Source of the DNA: Firmicutes bacterium UBA2296
Lineage (GTDB): Bacteria > Bacillota > UBA994
Direction of reading: 5' to 3'
Assembly (NCBI GenBank): GCA_002345475.1
Contig: DDWC01000218.1
Coordinates: 1-10,139 of the forward strand
Length of the DNA stretch: 10,139 nucleotides
The notes under the pieces: generated by a model
What the model saw: the letters and a program-made list of their open reading frames with translations, nothing else
Told to the model about the DNA's origin: nothing
Databases searched by the model: none
Shown: positions 1 to 5,609 of the stretch, one piece after another
How the letters are laid out: each line of letters starts with the position of its first letter
How positions within the stretch are numbered: position 1 is the stretch's first letter
Program-made: the position numbers and the translations under genes

Positions 1-42
1 GGGTTATGAGCCCGACGAGCTGACCAACTGCTCCACCCCGCA
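1..42 (-). tRNA. tRNA-fMet (CAT), 5' part, cut by window edge
   Basis: The minus strand reads the first half of an initiator tRNA: acceptor strand, D-arm and anticodon arm, ending at the window edge. The anticodon CAT is at 6-8. Its loop CTCATAA sits on a stem with three consecutive G:C pairs (GGG...CCC), the hallmark of bacterial initiators; elongator Met tRNAs lack it. Base 1 reads as T (position 42) rather than the usual C. The gene lies 9 bases after tRNA-Gly and is presumably part of the same transcript. The 3' half, including A72 and CCA, is outside the window. Confidence 0.9.
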
Positions 43-51
43 GTGCTATTA

Positions 52-126
<75 letters not shown>

Positions 127-138
127 GTTTATATTAGA

Positions 139-224
139 TGGTGGAGAGGACTGGATTCGAACCAGTGAAGGCAATGCCAGCAGATTTACAGTCTGCCCCC
201 TTTGGCCAGCTCGGGTACCTCTCC
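139..224 (-). tRNA. tRNA-Tyr (GTA)
   Basis: A complete 86-base class II tRNA on the minus strand. The acceptor stem GGAGAGG/CCTCTCC is perfect and CCA is encoded at 139-141. The anticodon stem GCAGA/TCTGC (180-184, 192-196) holds loop CTGTAAA with anticodon GTA at 187-189. The long variable arm (TGGCATTGCCTTC region) is typical of bacterial tyrosine tRNAs. It is the first gene after the promoter at 246-274, so its 5' end is probably about 15 bases from the transcription start. Confidence 0.97.
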
Positions 225-245
225 ACTTGAGCGGCGACATTGAAT

Positions 246-274
246 ATTATAATACGCGACCCAAACCGAGTCAA
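246..274 (-). promoter_or_regulatory. Sigma-A type promoter of the Tyr-Gly-fMet tRNA operon
   Basis: On the minus strand a -35 box TTGACT (269-274) and a perfect -10 box TATAAT (246-251) are separated by exactly 17 bases. The expected start point is near 239, about 15 bases before mature tRNA-Tyr. The -35 begins only three bases past the hairpin that follows sigH, so the tRNA operon is set apart from sigH by an adjoining hairpin and promoter. Confidence 0.88.
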
Positions 275-277
275 GAG

Positions 278-305
278 CGGACGGCGACTTATTTGCCGCC
301 GTCCG
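278..305 (-). terminator. Hairpin terminator after sigH
   Basis: A perfect 9-bp stem (278-286 with 297-305, CGGACGGCG and its complement) with a 10-base loop lies ten bases after the sigH stop. The bases that follow on the minus strand are CTCTTGACT, so there is no real U-run. It is therefore a weak intrinsic terminator, or a 3' stabilising hairpin, rather than a textbook one. Confidence 0.55.
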
Positions 306-315
306 ATTAGTCAGC

Positions 316-966
316 TTAGTTGTTGTCTCTCTCGACAAGATAGCGTTCCACTTTGCGCTTGACCCTCTGCAATGCGTTGTCGATGGACTTCACGTGGCGA
401 TCCAGGTCTTCTGCAATCTCCTGATACGACTTACCATCAAGGTAAAAGCGCAAAACCTTGCACTCCAAATCGCTGAGCAATTCACCCATGCGGAACTCGA
501 TGTCTCGGAACTCCTCCTGGTGGATCATCAGTTCTTCAGGGTCGGTAATCTTACCTCCGGACAGAACGTCTAAAAGGGTTCGGTCCGATTCCTCGTCGTA
601 AATAGGTTTGTTTAGTGAAACGTATGAGTTCAGAGGGATGTGCTTCTGTCTTGTTGCCGTCTTGATGGCAGTGATAATCTGCCGAGTAATGCACAACTCC
701 GCGAAGGCCCTAAATGATGAAAGCTTATCATTTCGGTAATCCCTGATGGCCTTGTAAAGCCCAATCATCCCTTCCTGAATAATGTCCTCCCGGTCTGCCC
801 CTACGAGAAAGTATGACTTGGCTTTTGCTCGTACGAAGGCGCGATACTTGTTGATCAGATACTCCAGCGCATATGTGCTTCCCTGCTTGGCACTCTCTAC
901 GACATCTTCCTCGGACATCATTTCCAGCGCCAGAGAAACATCGCCTGCGGGAAATTCCACTATCAC
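316..966 (-). CDS. sigH: RNA polymerase sigma-H factor (SigH/Spo0H)
   Basis: A 216-residue sigma-70 family factor of the SigH group, which in Bacillus directs early sporulation and stationary-phase transcription by guiding RNA polymerase. Region 2 covers about residues 33-110, with the core-binding stretch GADREDIIQEGMIGLYKAI (57-74) and the very conserved CITRQIITAIKTATRQKH (92-109). The region 4 helix-turn-helix is at about 163-210 (SYQEIAEDLDRHVKSIDNAL). Length matches Bacillus SigH (about 218). The start is GTG at 966; a GGAGG lies only four bases before it, so the in-frame GTG two codons later (960), ten bases from the same site, is a possible alternative. It has its own promoter (1010-1038) and is followed by a hairpin. 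Bacillus has rae1/yacP between rlmB and sigH; here nothing intervenes. Confidence 0.97.
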   Translation of the reverse strand: MIVEFPAGDVSLALEMMSEEDVVESAKQGSTYALEYLINKYRAFVRAKAKSYFLVGADREDIIQEGMIGLYKAIRDYRNDKLSSFRAFAELCITRQIITAIKTATRQKHIPLNSYVSLNKPIYDEESDRTLLDVLSGGKITDPEELMIHQEEFRDIEFRMGELLSDLECKVLRFYLDGKSYQEIAEDLDRHVKSIDNALQRVKRKVERYLVERDNN

Positions 967-1009
967 ATCGCCTCCAGTTTGCCGATCTCTATTCAGTTGT
1001 ACACGCTCT

Positions 1010-1038
1010 ATTATACCCGCGGATCAGACAAAGGTCAA
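1010..1038 (-). promoter_or_regulatory. Sigma-A type promoter of sigH
   Basis: On the minus strand, -35 TTGACC (1033-1038) and a perfect -10 TATAAT (1010-1015) are separated by 17 bases. The -35 starts two bases beyond the rlmB stop codon. The transcript would begin near 1003 and give a leader of about 37 bases before the sigH GTG. This makes sigH transcribable independently of the upstream operon. Confidence 0.87.
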
Positions 1039-1039
1039 T

Positions 1040-1759
1040 TTAGAGCCTCTGTCGCACTATTTCGAACAGCACGACACTTAGGGCCACTGATGCATTGAGC
1101 GAACCGAGGGGCCCCTGCATGGGGATCTCCACTAGCAGATCGCACTTTTCACGAACCAGTCGGGACACCCCTTGCCCCTCGCTGCCCACCACAACAGCCA
1201 GGGGGCCCGAAAGCTTTGTTTGAAAAAGGTTCTCTCCCCCCGCTTCGGCGCCAACGATCCAGTAACCGGACTCTTGAAGCTTCACGACAGTCTGAGCGAT
1301 GTTCGCCACTCTCGACACCGGCAAGTGCGCAGATGCTCCTGCAGAGGCTTTAGAGACCGCCGGAGACAACGCTGCGCTGCGGCGTTTGGGGATGATCACA
1401 CCCTGAGCCCCTGCTGCCAGCGAACTCCGCAGAATTGCGCCCAGATTATGCGGATCTTCAATATGGTCGGTAACCACCAGAAGCGGGTGCGGACTCATCT
1501 TTGAGCGGACAATCAGCTCGTCAAGGTCTACGTACTCCTCCACAGAAATATGAGCGATCACTCCCTGGTGCGGACGCCCCTCCGACATATTGTCGAGGTT
1601 CTTCCTGTCGGTCTCCACTAGGACTACGCCGGCCTGTTTGGCGGCATCATAAATATGCTTCAGGCTGCCCCCGGATTGTCGCTGCACAAAGATCTTGTTA
1701 ATCTCAGCCCCGGCCCGTAGGGCCTCGAGCACCGGATTCCGACCTTCAACTTGACTCAC
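1040..1759 (-). CDS. rlmB: 23S rRNA 2'-O-ribose methyltransferase RlmB (SpoU/TrmH family)
   Basis: A 239-residue SPOUT-class methyltransferase; family members use S-adenosylmethionine to methylate the 2'-OH of a guanosine in the peptidyl-transferase loop of 23S rRNA (G2251 in E. coli). The N-terminal substrate-binding domain (about 1-75) begins with the typical VEGRNPVLEALRAG. The catalytic domain shows motif 1 (DHIEDPHNLGAILRSS, 98-113, with N105 and R111), motif 2 (VVVGSEGQGVSRLV, 189-202) and motif 3 (IPMQGPLGSLNASVA, 212-226), which form the SAM-binding knot. The start is GTG at 1759, with an AGGGGGG site seven bases upstream. It follows thyX after a 131-base A-rich gap and precedes sigH. 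The related tRNA methylase TrmH is the alternative, but the N-terminal domain and the neighbourhood (cysS-mrnC-rlmB, as in Bacillus) favour RlmB. Confidence 0.94.
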   Translation of the reverse strand: MSQVEGRNPVLEALRAGAEINKIFVQRQSGGSLKHIYDAAKQAGVVLVETDRKNLDNMSEGRPHQGVIAHISVEEYVDLDELIVRSKMSPHPLLVVTDHIEDPHNLGAILRSSLAAGAQGVIIPKRRSAALSPAVSKASAGASAHLPVSRVANIAQTVVKLQESGYWIVGAEAGGENLFQTKLSGPLAVVVGSEGQGVSRLVREKCDLLVEIPMQGPLGSLNASVALSVVLFEIVRQRL

Positions 1760-1890
1760 TTGAACACCCCCCTGTTGTCGTTGTCCGTTGTCTGTTCTGT
1801 GTCTTCTGTTATTTGCTCTACGTTTTTTGGTTTTTGCTTTATGTCTTGCTTATGTGTTTTCCGTTTTTTGTCTAATGTCTTTTGTTTCGT
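1760..1890 (-). other. A-rich, T-depleted intergenic leader between thyX and rlmB
   Basis: These 131 bases carry no gene. On the transcribed (minus) strand I count about 55% A and only nine T. There are short decaying repeats: the hexamer GACAAC three times nearly in tandem (1774-1779, 1780-1785, 1787-1792), CAAAAAACG twice (1821-1829, 1862-1870) and AAGACAT twice (1841-1847, 1875-1881). No -10 or -35 box is possible in such T-poor DNA, and no hairpin is apparent, so rlmB is probably read from the thyX transcript through an unstructured leader ending in the AGGGGGG ribosome site. Confidence 0.75.
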
Positions 1891-2559
1891 TTACGTTCTC
1901 TCCGGCGGGTCTCCACAACTCATGTCACCTTCTCCACAGCCTTGCGCTCCCCAGCAGTCAGGACCTGCTGCAGAGAAGACTGCCGGTGCAACCTCTTTAA
2001 CCTGTCGCAACATCTCCCAGGCCAGTTGCTGTATCTCCCACTGTGCCCTCCTGCAGCAGCGCAGGTTGAAGAAGTTGTACAAACTGCGGGCGTTCATTGT
2101 TGCTATGAGCTTAGTGGTACATGCGTTAGGCAGAACATAGCGGGCATCCTCCGCCGGGACCGATTGCAGTAGTTCTCCATAAACCTGGCTCAGGTATTCC
2201 ATGGCCTCAGTGAACTTCGCCCTGGCGTGGTCATCAGCTAGAATACTGGGGGGGACAACGTAGTCAAAATCTGCGAACTTGACATAGCGTTGTGACTGCT
2301 GTGAGTACGAAGCAATACGGTGCCTGACCAACTGGTGTGACAGGGCCCGGCTTACATCCTCTATGCCAAAAGTAAACGAAACGTGCTCCAGGGGCGATTC
2401 ATGACCCATGGCAATGAGCTTCTTAACCAGTTCATCGGCTTTTGGACCTTCCAGCCTTTTGCGGATGATCTCAATGTCCGAAGACGAGTAGCAGAGCCTG
2501 GCTGCCGCTGCCACAACGGAGTCAGGGTGAGGAGTGTGCTCCAAAAGGACGACTTTCAT
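1891..2559 (-). CDS. thyX: FAD-dependent thymidylate synthase ThyX
   Basis: A 222-residue flavin-dependent thymidylate synthase. It makes dTMP from dUMP using methylene-tetrahydrofolate as carbon donor and reduced FAD/NADPH as reductant, without ThyA. The signature RHRxxSxxxxSxR is intact (R79, H80, R81, S84, S89, R91), and HESPLEHVSFTF (53-64) and PNACTTKLIATMNARSLYNFF (144-164) are typical of the family. The tail has three cysteines (202, 208, 215). The ATG start has AGGAGG six bases upstream, and that site overlaps the mrnC stop codon, so the two genes are coupled. The position between mrnC and rlmB differs from Bacillus, where those genes adjoin. It sits in an otherwise RNA-related operon. 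Confidence 0.96.
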   Translation of the reverse strand: MKVVLLEHTPHPDSVVAAAARLCYSSSDIEIIRKRLEGPKADELVKKLIAMGHESPLEHVSFTFGIEDVSRALSHQLVRHRIASYSQQSQRYVKFADFDYVVPPSILADDHARAKFTEAMEYLSQVYGELLQSVPAEDARYVLPNACTTKLIATMNARSLYNFFNLRCCRRAQWEIQQLAWEMLRQVKEVAPAVFSAAGPDCWGAQGCGEGDMSCGDPPERT

Positions 2560-2569
2560 CTCATTCCTC

Positions 2570-2953
2570 CTAAGCTTCGCGCAGGATGGCGATCAACTCA
2601 TCCAGACGCTCATTCTGATCGGTTAGATAAAGGTAGCCTATGAGTGCTTCCAGCCCTGTGCTCAAGCGATATTCACCCGGGCTGGCACTCTTTGGCACAT
2701 GACCGCTTTTGCTATTGCGCCCGCGGCGCAATATGTCAAGTTCCCGGGCAGTCAAATGAGCCTCCAGTACGTGCGATGCCCTGGCCTGAAAGGTAGCGGT
2801 CACATAGTGTGCCGTCTCCTTATGTACCTGGTGCATGCGTTTGGGTCCTTCCTTCAGGGTCAGAACGCGCATAGCAAGCTCATATGCGGCGTCGCCTATA
2901 TAAGCCCAGACTGCGGGGGTGAGTTGATCGACGTCCAACTCCGGAGACCTCAT
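2570..2953 (-). CDS. mrnC: Mini-ribonuclease III (MrnC)
   Basis: A 127-residue stand-alone RNase III catalytic domain without a dsRNA-binding domain. In Bacillus this enzyme trims 23S rRNA precursor ends. Visible features are AYIGDAAYEL (17-26) with catalytic D21 and E25, the RRGRNSKSGHVPKSA stretch (76-90), and STGLEALIGYLYL (98-110) with E102. I prefer the ATG at 2953, which overlaps the cysS stop as ATGA and has a purine-rich GGAAGAAG just before it. A GTG four codons earlier (2965) is in frame but lacks a good ribosome site. The stop TAG overlaps the thyX ribosome site. The cysS-mrnC order is the same as in Bacillus. Confidence 0.95.
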   Translation of the reverse strand: MRSPELDVDQLTPAVWAYIGDAAYELAMRVLTLKEGPKRMHQVHKETAHYVTATFQARASHVLEAHLTARELDILRRGRNSKSGHVPKSASPGEYRLSTGLEALIGYLYLTDQNERLDELIAILREA

Positions 2954-4338
2954 TTCTTCTTCCACCGAACCCCGTGGGGTGTGTCTTCCAATACAATGTC
3001 CATTGCCAACAACTGGCCACGAATAGCGTCAGCAGCCGCGAAATCTCTTCTTTCCCGCGCCTCTTGCCGCCGCTTAATCAGCTCCTCCACTTCACTCTCC
3101 AGATTCTCTGCGCTCTCCAGCGGCACTCCGAGAATAGCTGCCAAACGAACCAGCAAATCAGCCACCTTCACCGCCACCTCAGCACTCAAGTCTTCTCCAG
3201 CAAGGGCAATGTTGGCGTCTCGAGCCAGGTCAAAGAGCACCGACCATGCTCCTGCGGTGTTGAAGTCATCGAGCAAGGCATCCCGGAACAGGTCCTCGAC
3301 ACCATCCGCGTTGCTCCACTGCCCAGAAGTGTGACCAGAATAGGCTGCATAGTGCCGGAGTGATCTTACGGTGTCAATAAGCCTCTCCAGCCCTGCAGCA
3401 GAGCTTATGAGAAGTTCCTCACTGTAGTTAAGGGGGCTCCTGTAGTGTGCACTCTGCAGGAAAAACCTCAGTGCCGCTCCGCTGTACGATTTTAGCAAAT
3501 CGTGAGCTGTGCTGAAGTTGCCCAGGGACTTCGACATCTTAGTCTCTTTGATGTTAAGAAAAGCCACATGCAACCAGTAGTGGACATAGGGCTCGCCTGA
3601 ACTCAGCACCTCGCTCTGGGCACGCTCATTTTCATGGTGCGGGAAACGCAGATCCATGCCCCCGGCGTGGATATCTATGCTGCCACCTAGTATCTCTCTG
3701 ACCATGACCGAGCATTCGATATGCCACCCAGGCCGACCGTAGCCAAAGGGACTCTCCCAGGCCGGCTCACCAGGCTTGGCCGCTTTCCAGAGAACAAAAT
3801 CTGCCGAATACTTCTTATCTTCGTCAACATCGACGCGACTGCCCATCACCAGGTCATCCAACTTCTGGCCGCTGAGCTCGCCGTACTTGTCGTATGTCCG
3901 GACGTCAAAGAAGACATCTCCACCGCTCTGGTAAGCATAACCTGCGGCCATGAGTTCCCTGATAAAGTCGATGATACCGGGGATGTGCTCAGTAACACGG
4001 GGATGCATGGTAGCCCGTTTGATCAACAAGCCATCTGCGTCCTCAAAATAGGACTCTATCTGTTGCTCAATAAGCTCTTCAAAGGGAACATTCAGGGCAT
4101 TCGCCCTCTGAATTATCTTGTCGTCAATGTCTGTGAAGTTCTGCACATAAGTCACTTCGTACCCCAGGTACTCCAGCACACGACGTATGCTATCACCCAT
4201 GACAAAGGTACGGGCGTTGCCAATGTGAAAGCGATCATAAACAGTGGGCCCACAGACGTACATGCTGACCTTGCCCTCAGCTCTTGGCACAAAGACCTCC
4301 TTGGTCCTGGTCAGCGAGTTGTATAATCTCAGTTTCAT
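2950..4338 (-). CDS. cysS: Cysteinyl-tRNA synthetase
   Basis: A 462-residue class I aminoacyl-tRNA synthetase that charges tRNA-Cys with cysteine, in the cytoplasm. The Rossmann domain carries the HIGH-type signature HIGN (38-41) and KMSKS (267-271). The zinc ligands that select cysteine are all present: C29, C209 (WHIECSVM), H234 and E238 (FPHHENE). The C-terminal helical domain holds KRRQEARERRDFAAADAIR (422-440), typical of CysS. Length is normal. The frame stays open 54 codons further upstream, but that stretch crosses the likely promoter and a hairpin. The ATG at 4338 has GGAGG seven bases before it and gives the canonical MKLRLYNSLT start. The stop overlaps mrnC as ATGA. Bacillus has cysE between ispF and cysS; here it is absent. 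Confidence 0.97.
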   Translation of the reverse strand: MKLRLYNSLTRTKEVFVPRAEGKVSMYVCGPTVYDRFHIGNARTFVMGDSIRRVLEYLGYEVTYVQNFTDIDDKIIQRANALNVPFEELIEQQIESYFEDADGLLIKRATMHPRVTEHIPGIIDFIRELMAAGYAYQSGGDVFFDVRTYDKYGELSGQKLDDLVMGSRVDVDEDKKYSADFVLWKAAKPGEPAWESPFGYGRPGWHIECSVMVREILGGSIDIHAGGMDLRFPHHENERAQSEVLSSGEPYVHYWLHVAFLNIKETKMSKSLGNFSTAHDLLKSYSGAALRFFLQSAHYRSPLNYSEELLISSAAGLERLIDTVRSLRHYAAYSGHTSGQWSNADGVEDLFRDALLDDFNTAGAWSVLFDLARDANIALAGEDLSAEVAVKVADLLVRLAAILGVPLESAENLESEVEELIKRRQEARERRDFAAADAIRGQLLAMDIVLEDTPHGVRWKKK

Positions 4339-4360
4339 CAAGCCACCTCCATATAGCCGA

Positions 4361-4392
4361 CGGTCGCTCACCTCTAGGGAGGCGAGCGACCG
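4361..4392 (-). promoter_or_regulatory. 14-bp hairpin in the cysS 5' leader
   Basis: Arms 4361-4374 and 4379-4392 form a 14-bp stem with a four-base loop (CCTA on the minus strand). Thirteen pairs are Watson-Crick and one is G-U in the minus-strand RNA; in the plus-strand RNA that position is an A-C mismatch, so the fold suits cysS transcription. No U-run follows; instead, ten bases later comes the cysS GGAGG. A smaller 6-bp hairpin (4410-4424, AAAGCG/CGCTTT, followed by GTTTT) precedes it. Possible roles are leader control of cysS, RNA protection, or termination of ispDF transcripts. Confidence 0.6.
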
Positions 4393-4429
4393 CTTAATTC
4401 GCTCAAAACAAAGCGACACGCTTTCGCCT

Positions 4430-4459
4430 ATTATATTCCCTGCCACACTTCGAGAGCAA
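4430..4459 (-). promoter_or_regulatory. Candidate cysS promoter
   Basis: A perfect -10 TATAAT (4430-4435) on the minus strand has a poor -35, TTGCTC (4454-4459), at 18 bases. The start would fall near 4423, giving a cysS leader of about 85 bases that contains both hairpins. It lies just inside the gap after the ispDF stop. Confidence 0.5.
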
Positions 4460-4466
4460 GAGCATT

Positions 4467-5609
4467 TCATCCCAGGGACACTGTTGCTACCGCATGACAA
4501 GCAACCGCTTCCCCTCTGCCAATGTGCCCCATGCGCTCATTGGTCGTGGCCTTAACATTAACCTGGCCGATGTCAAGCCCCAGGGTGACTGCAATGTTCC
4601 TGCGCATCAAATCCTTATACGGTGTCAGGCGCGGCTCCTCCAATATCAGGGTAGCGTCCACATTGCTAATGTGTCCGCCAGCCTGGGCGACCATGTCTCC
4701 TACCACCTTCAGTAGACCGAGACTATCAGCACCCCGGTACTCCTCGCTGGTGTCAGGGAAATGCATGCCGATATCTCCCAGAGAGACCGCCCCAAGTAAC
4801 GCGTCCATCACTGCGTGAAGCAGCACATCAGCGTCGGAATGCCCCAGTAAACCGCGACTGCTGGGGATGCGCACTCCGCCAAGGATCAGCTGCCTGCCCT
4901 CCGCCAACTGGTGCACATCATACCCAGTGCCTGCCCGCCACATTCTTTCGTCGTTCAGCATCTTCAGATCCTCCGGTGTCGTCAGCTTAATATTGCCTCG
5001 CTCGCCGGCGATGACATGGACCTGATGACCGCATGACAGGACCATGCTACCCTCATCAGTAGCGGATTGACCTTTGCGCAGACACACCTGATAAGCCTCC
5101 CGGAGCATCTCCAGAGTAAAACCCTGAGGAGTCTGCGCTGCGGCCAGCATTTCTCTGGGCAAGACCTCAAGTGCTTTGTGGTCTTCAATTCGATACATGG
5201 TGTCCACCGGACCGACAACCGGCACGCATGCGCCGTGTTCACGGACCCCGGCAATGACTCTGTTTACTAGGGAAGCCGAAACAAAGGGCCGTGCTGCGTC
5301 ATGCACCAGAACGTACCCCAAAAACTCTGGAGGTATTGCCAAAAGACCACGATTGACCGACTCAGAACGCGAAGCTCCTCCCGCCACGACAGACACATGG
5401 AGGTCTGCCAGCAGATCCTCATACAAATCGAGTCGATCGGCAGGCGCCACCACAACCACGCCCGCCGGCTCGACCTTTTGCATGGCCCGTACCGCCCAGC
5501 GCACAATCGGCTGCCCGCGATGCATAAGCAAAAGCTTGTCAACGGAGCTGCCCATGCGGACACTGCGCCCTGCGGCGGTGATAATACAGTAGATATCTCC
5601 GTTTGACAT
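4467..5609 (-). CDS. ispDF: Bifunctional IspD-IspF (MEP pathway)
   Basis: A 380-residue fusion of two non-consecutive enzymes of the methylerythritol phosphate route to isoprenoids. Residues 1-220 are IspD (CDP-methylerythritol synthase: MEP + CTP): ITAAGRSVRMG (10-20) with K25 in the nucleotide loop, VHDAARPFV (102-110), QTPQGF (159-164), TDEGSMV (184-190) and GNIKLTTPEDL (205-215). Residues 223-380 are IspF (2-C-methyl-erythritol 2,4-cyclodiphosphate synthase): GTGYDVHQL with zinc ligands D231 and H233, GHSDADVLLHAVMDALLGA with H265, and ATTNERMG near the end. The linker is almost nil. The ATG overlaps the yacL stop as TAATG and has only a weak ribosome site, so it probably depends on coupled translation. 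Bacillus has separate ispD and ispF here; fusions occur in several other bacterial groups. Confidence 0.96.
   Translation of the reverse strand: MSNGDIYCIITAAGRSVRMGSSVDKLLLMHRGQPIVRWAVRAMQKVEPAGVVVVAPADRLDLYEDLLADLHVSVVAGGASRSESVNRGLLAIPPEFLGYVLVHDAARPFVSASLVNRVIAGVREHGACVPVVGPVDTMYRIEDHKALEVLPREMLAAAQTPQGFTLEMLREAYQVCLRKGQSATDEGSMVLSCGHQVHVIAGERGNIKLTTPEDLKMLNDERMWRAGTGYDVHQLAEGRQLILGGVRIPSSRGLLGHSDADVLLHAVMDALLGAVSLGDIGMHFPDTSEEYRGADSLGLLKVVGDMVAQAGGHISNVDATLILEEPRLTPYKDLMRRNIAVTLGLDIGQVNVKATTNERMGHIGRGEAVACHAVATVSLG

Noticed and set aside
1751..2172. Plus-strand open frames in three overlapping registers opposite the rlmB-thyX gap.
   Set aside because: They exist because the plus strand there has almost no A, so stop codons are rare. 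The Cys/Phe/Leu/Val-rich products look like nothing known and overlap thyX antisense.
2699..3334. Long plus-strand open frame of 211 codons opposite mrnC and cysS.
   Set aside because: Shadow of two well-conserved minus-strand genes; Ser/Arg/Ala-rich, no ribosome site and no recognisable domain.
3721..4326. Plus-strand open frame of 201 codons opposite cysS.
   Set aside because: Antisense shadow of the CysS catalytic domain with no ribosome site or family resemblance.
4339..4466. T-box riboswitch for cysS.
   Set aside because: The gap is only 128 bases, lacks the conserved T-box sequence and has no terminator/antiterminator pair with a U-run.
4339..4500. A 54-codon N-terminal extension of CysS, open in frame to 4500.
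   Set aside because: It crosses the -10 box and both leader hairpins and overlaps the ispDF end. The ATG at 4338 has a good ribosome site and gives the canonical CysS start.
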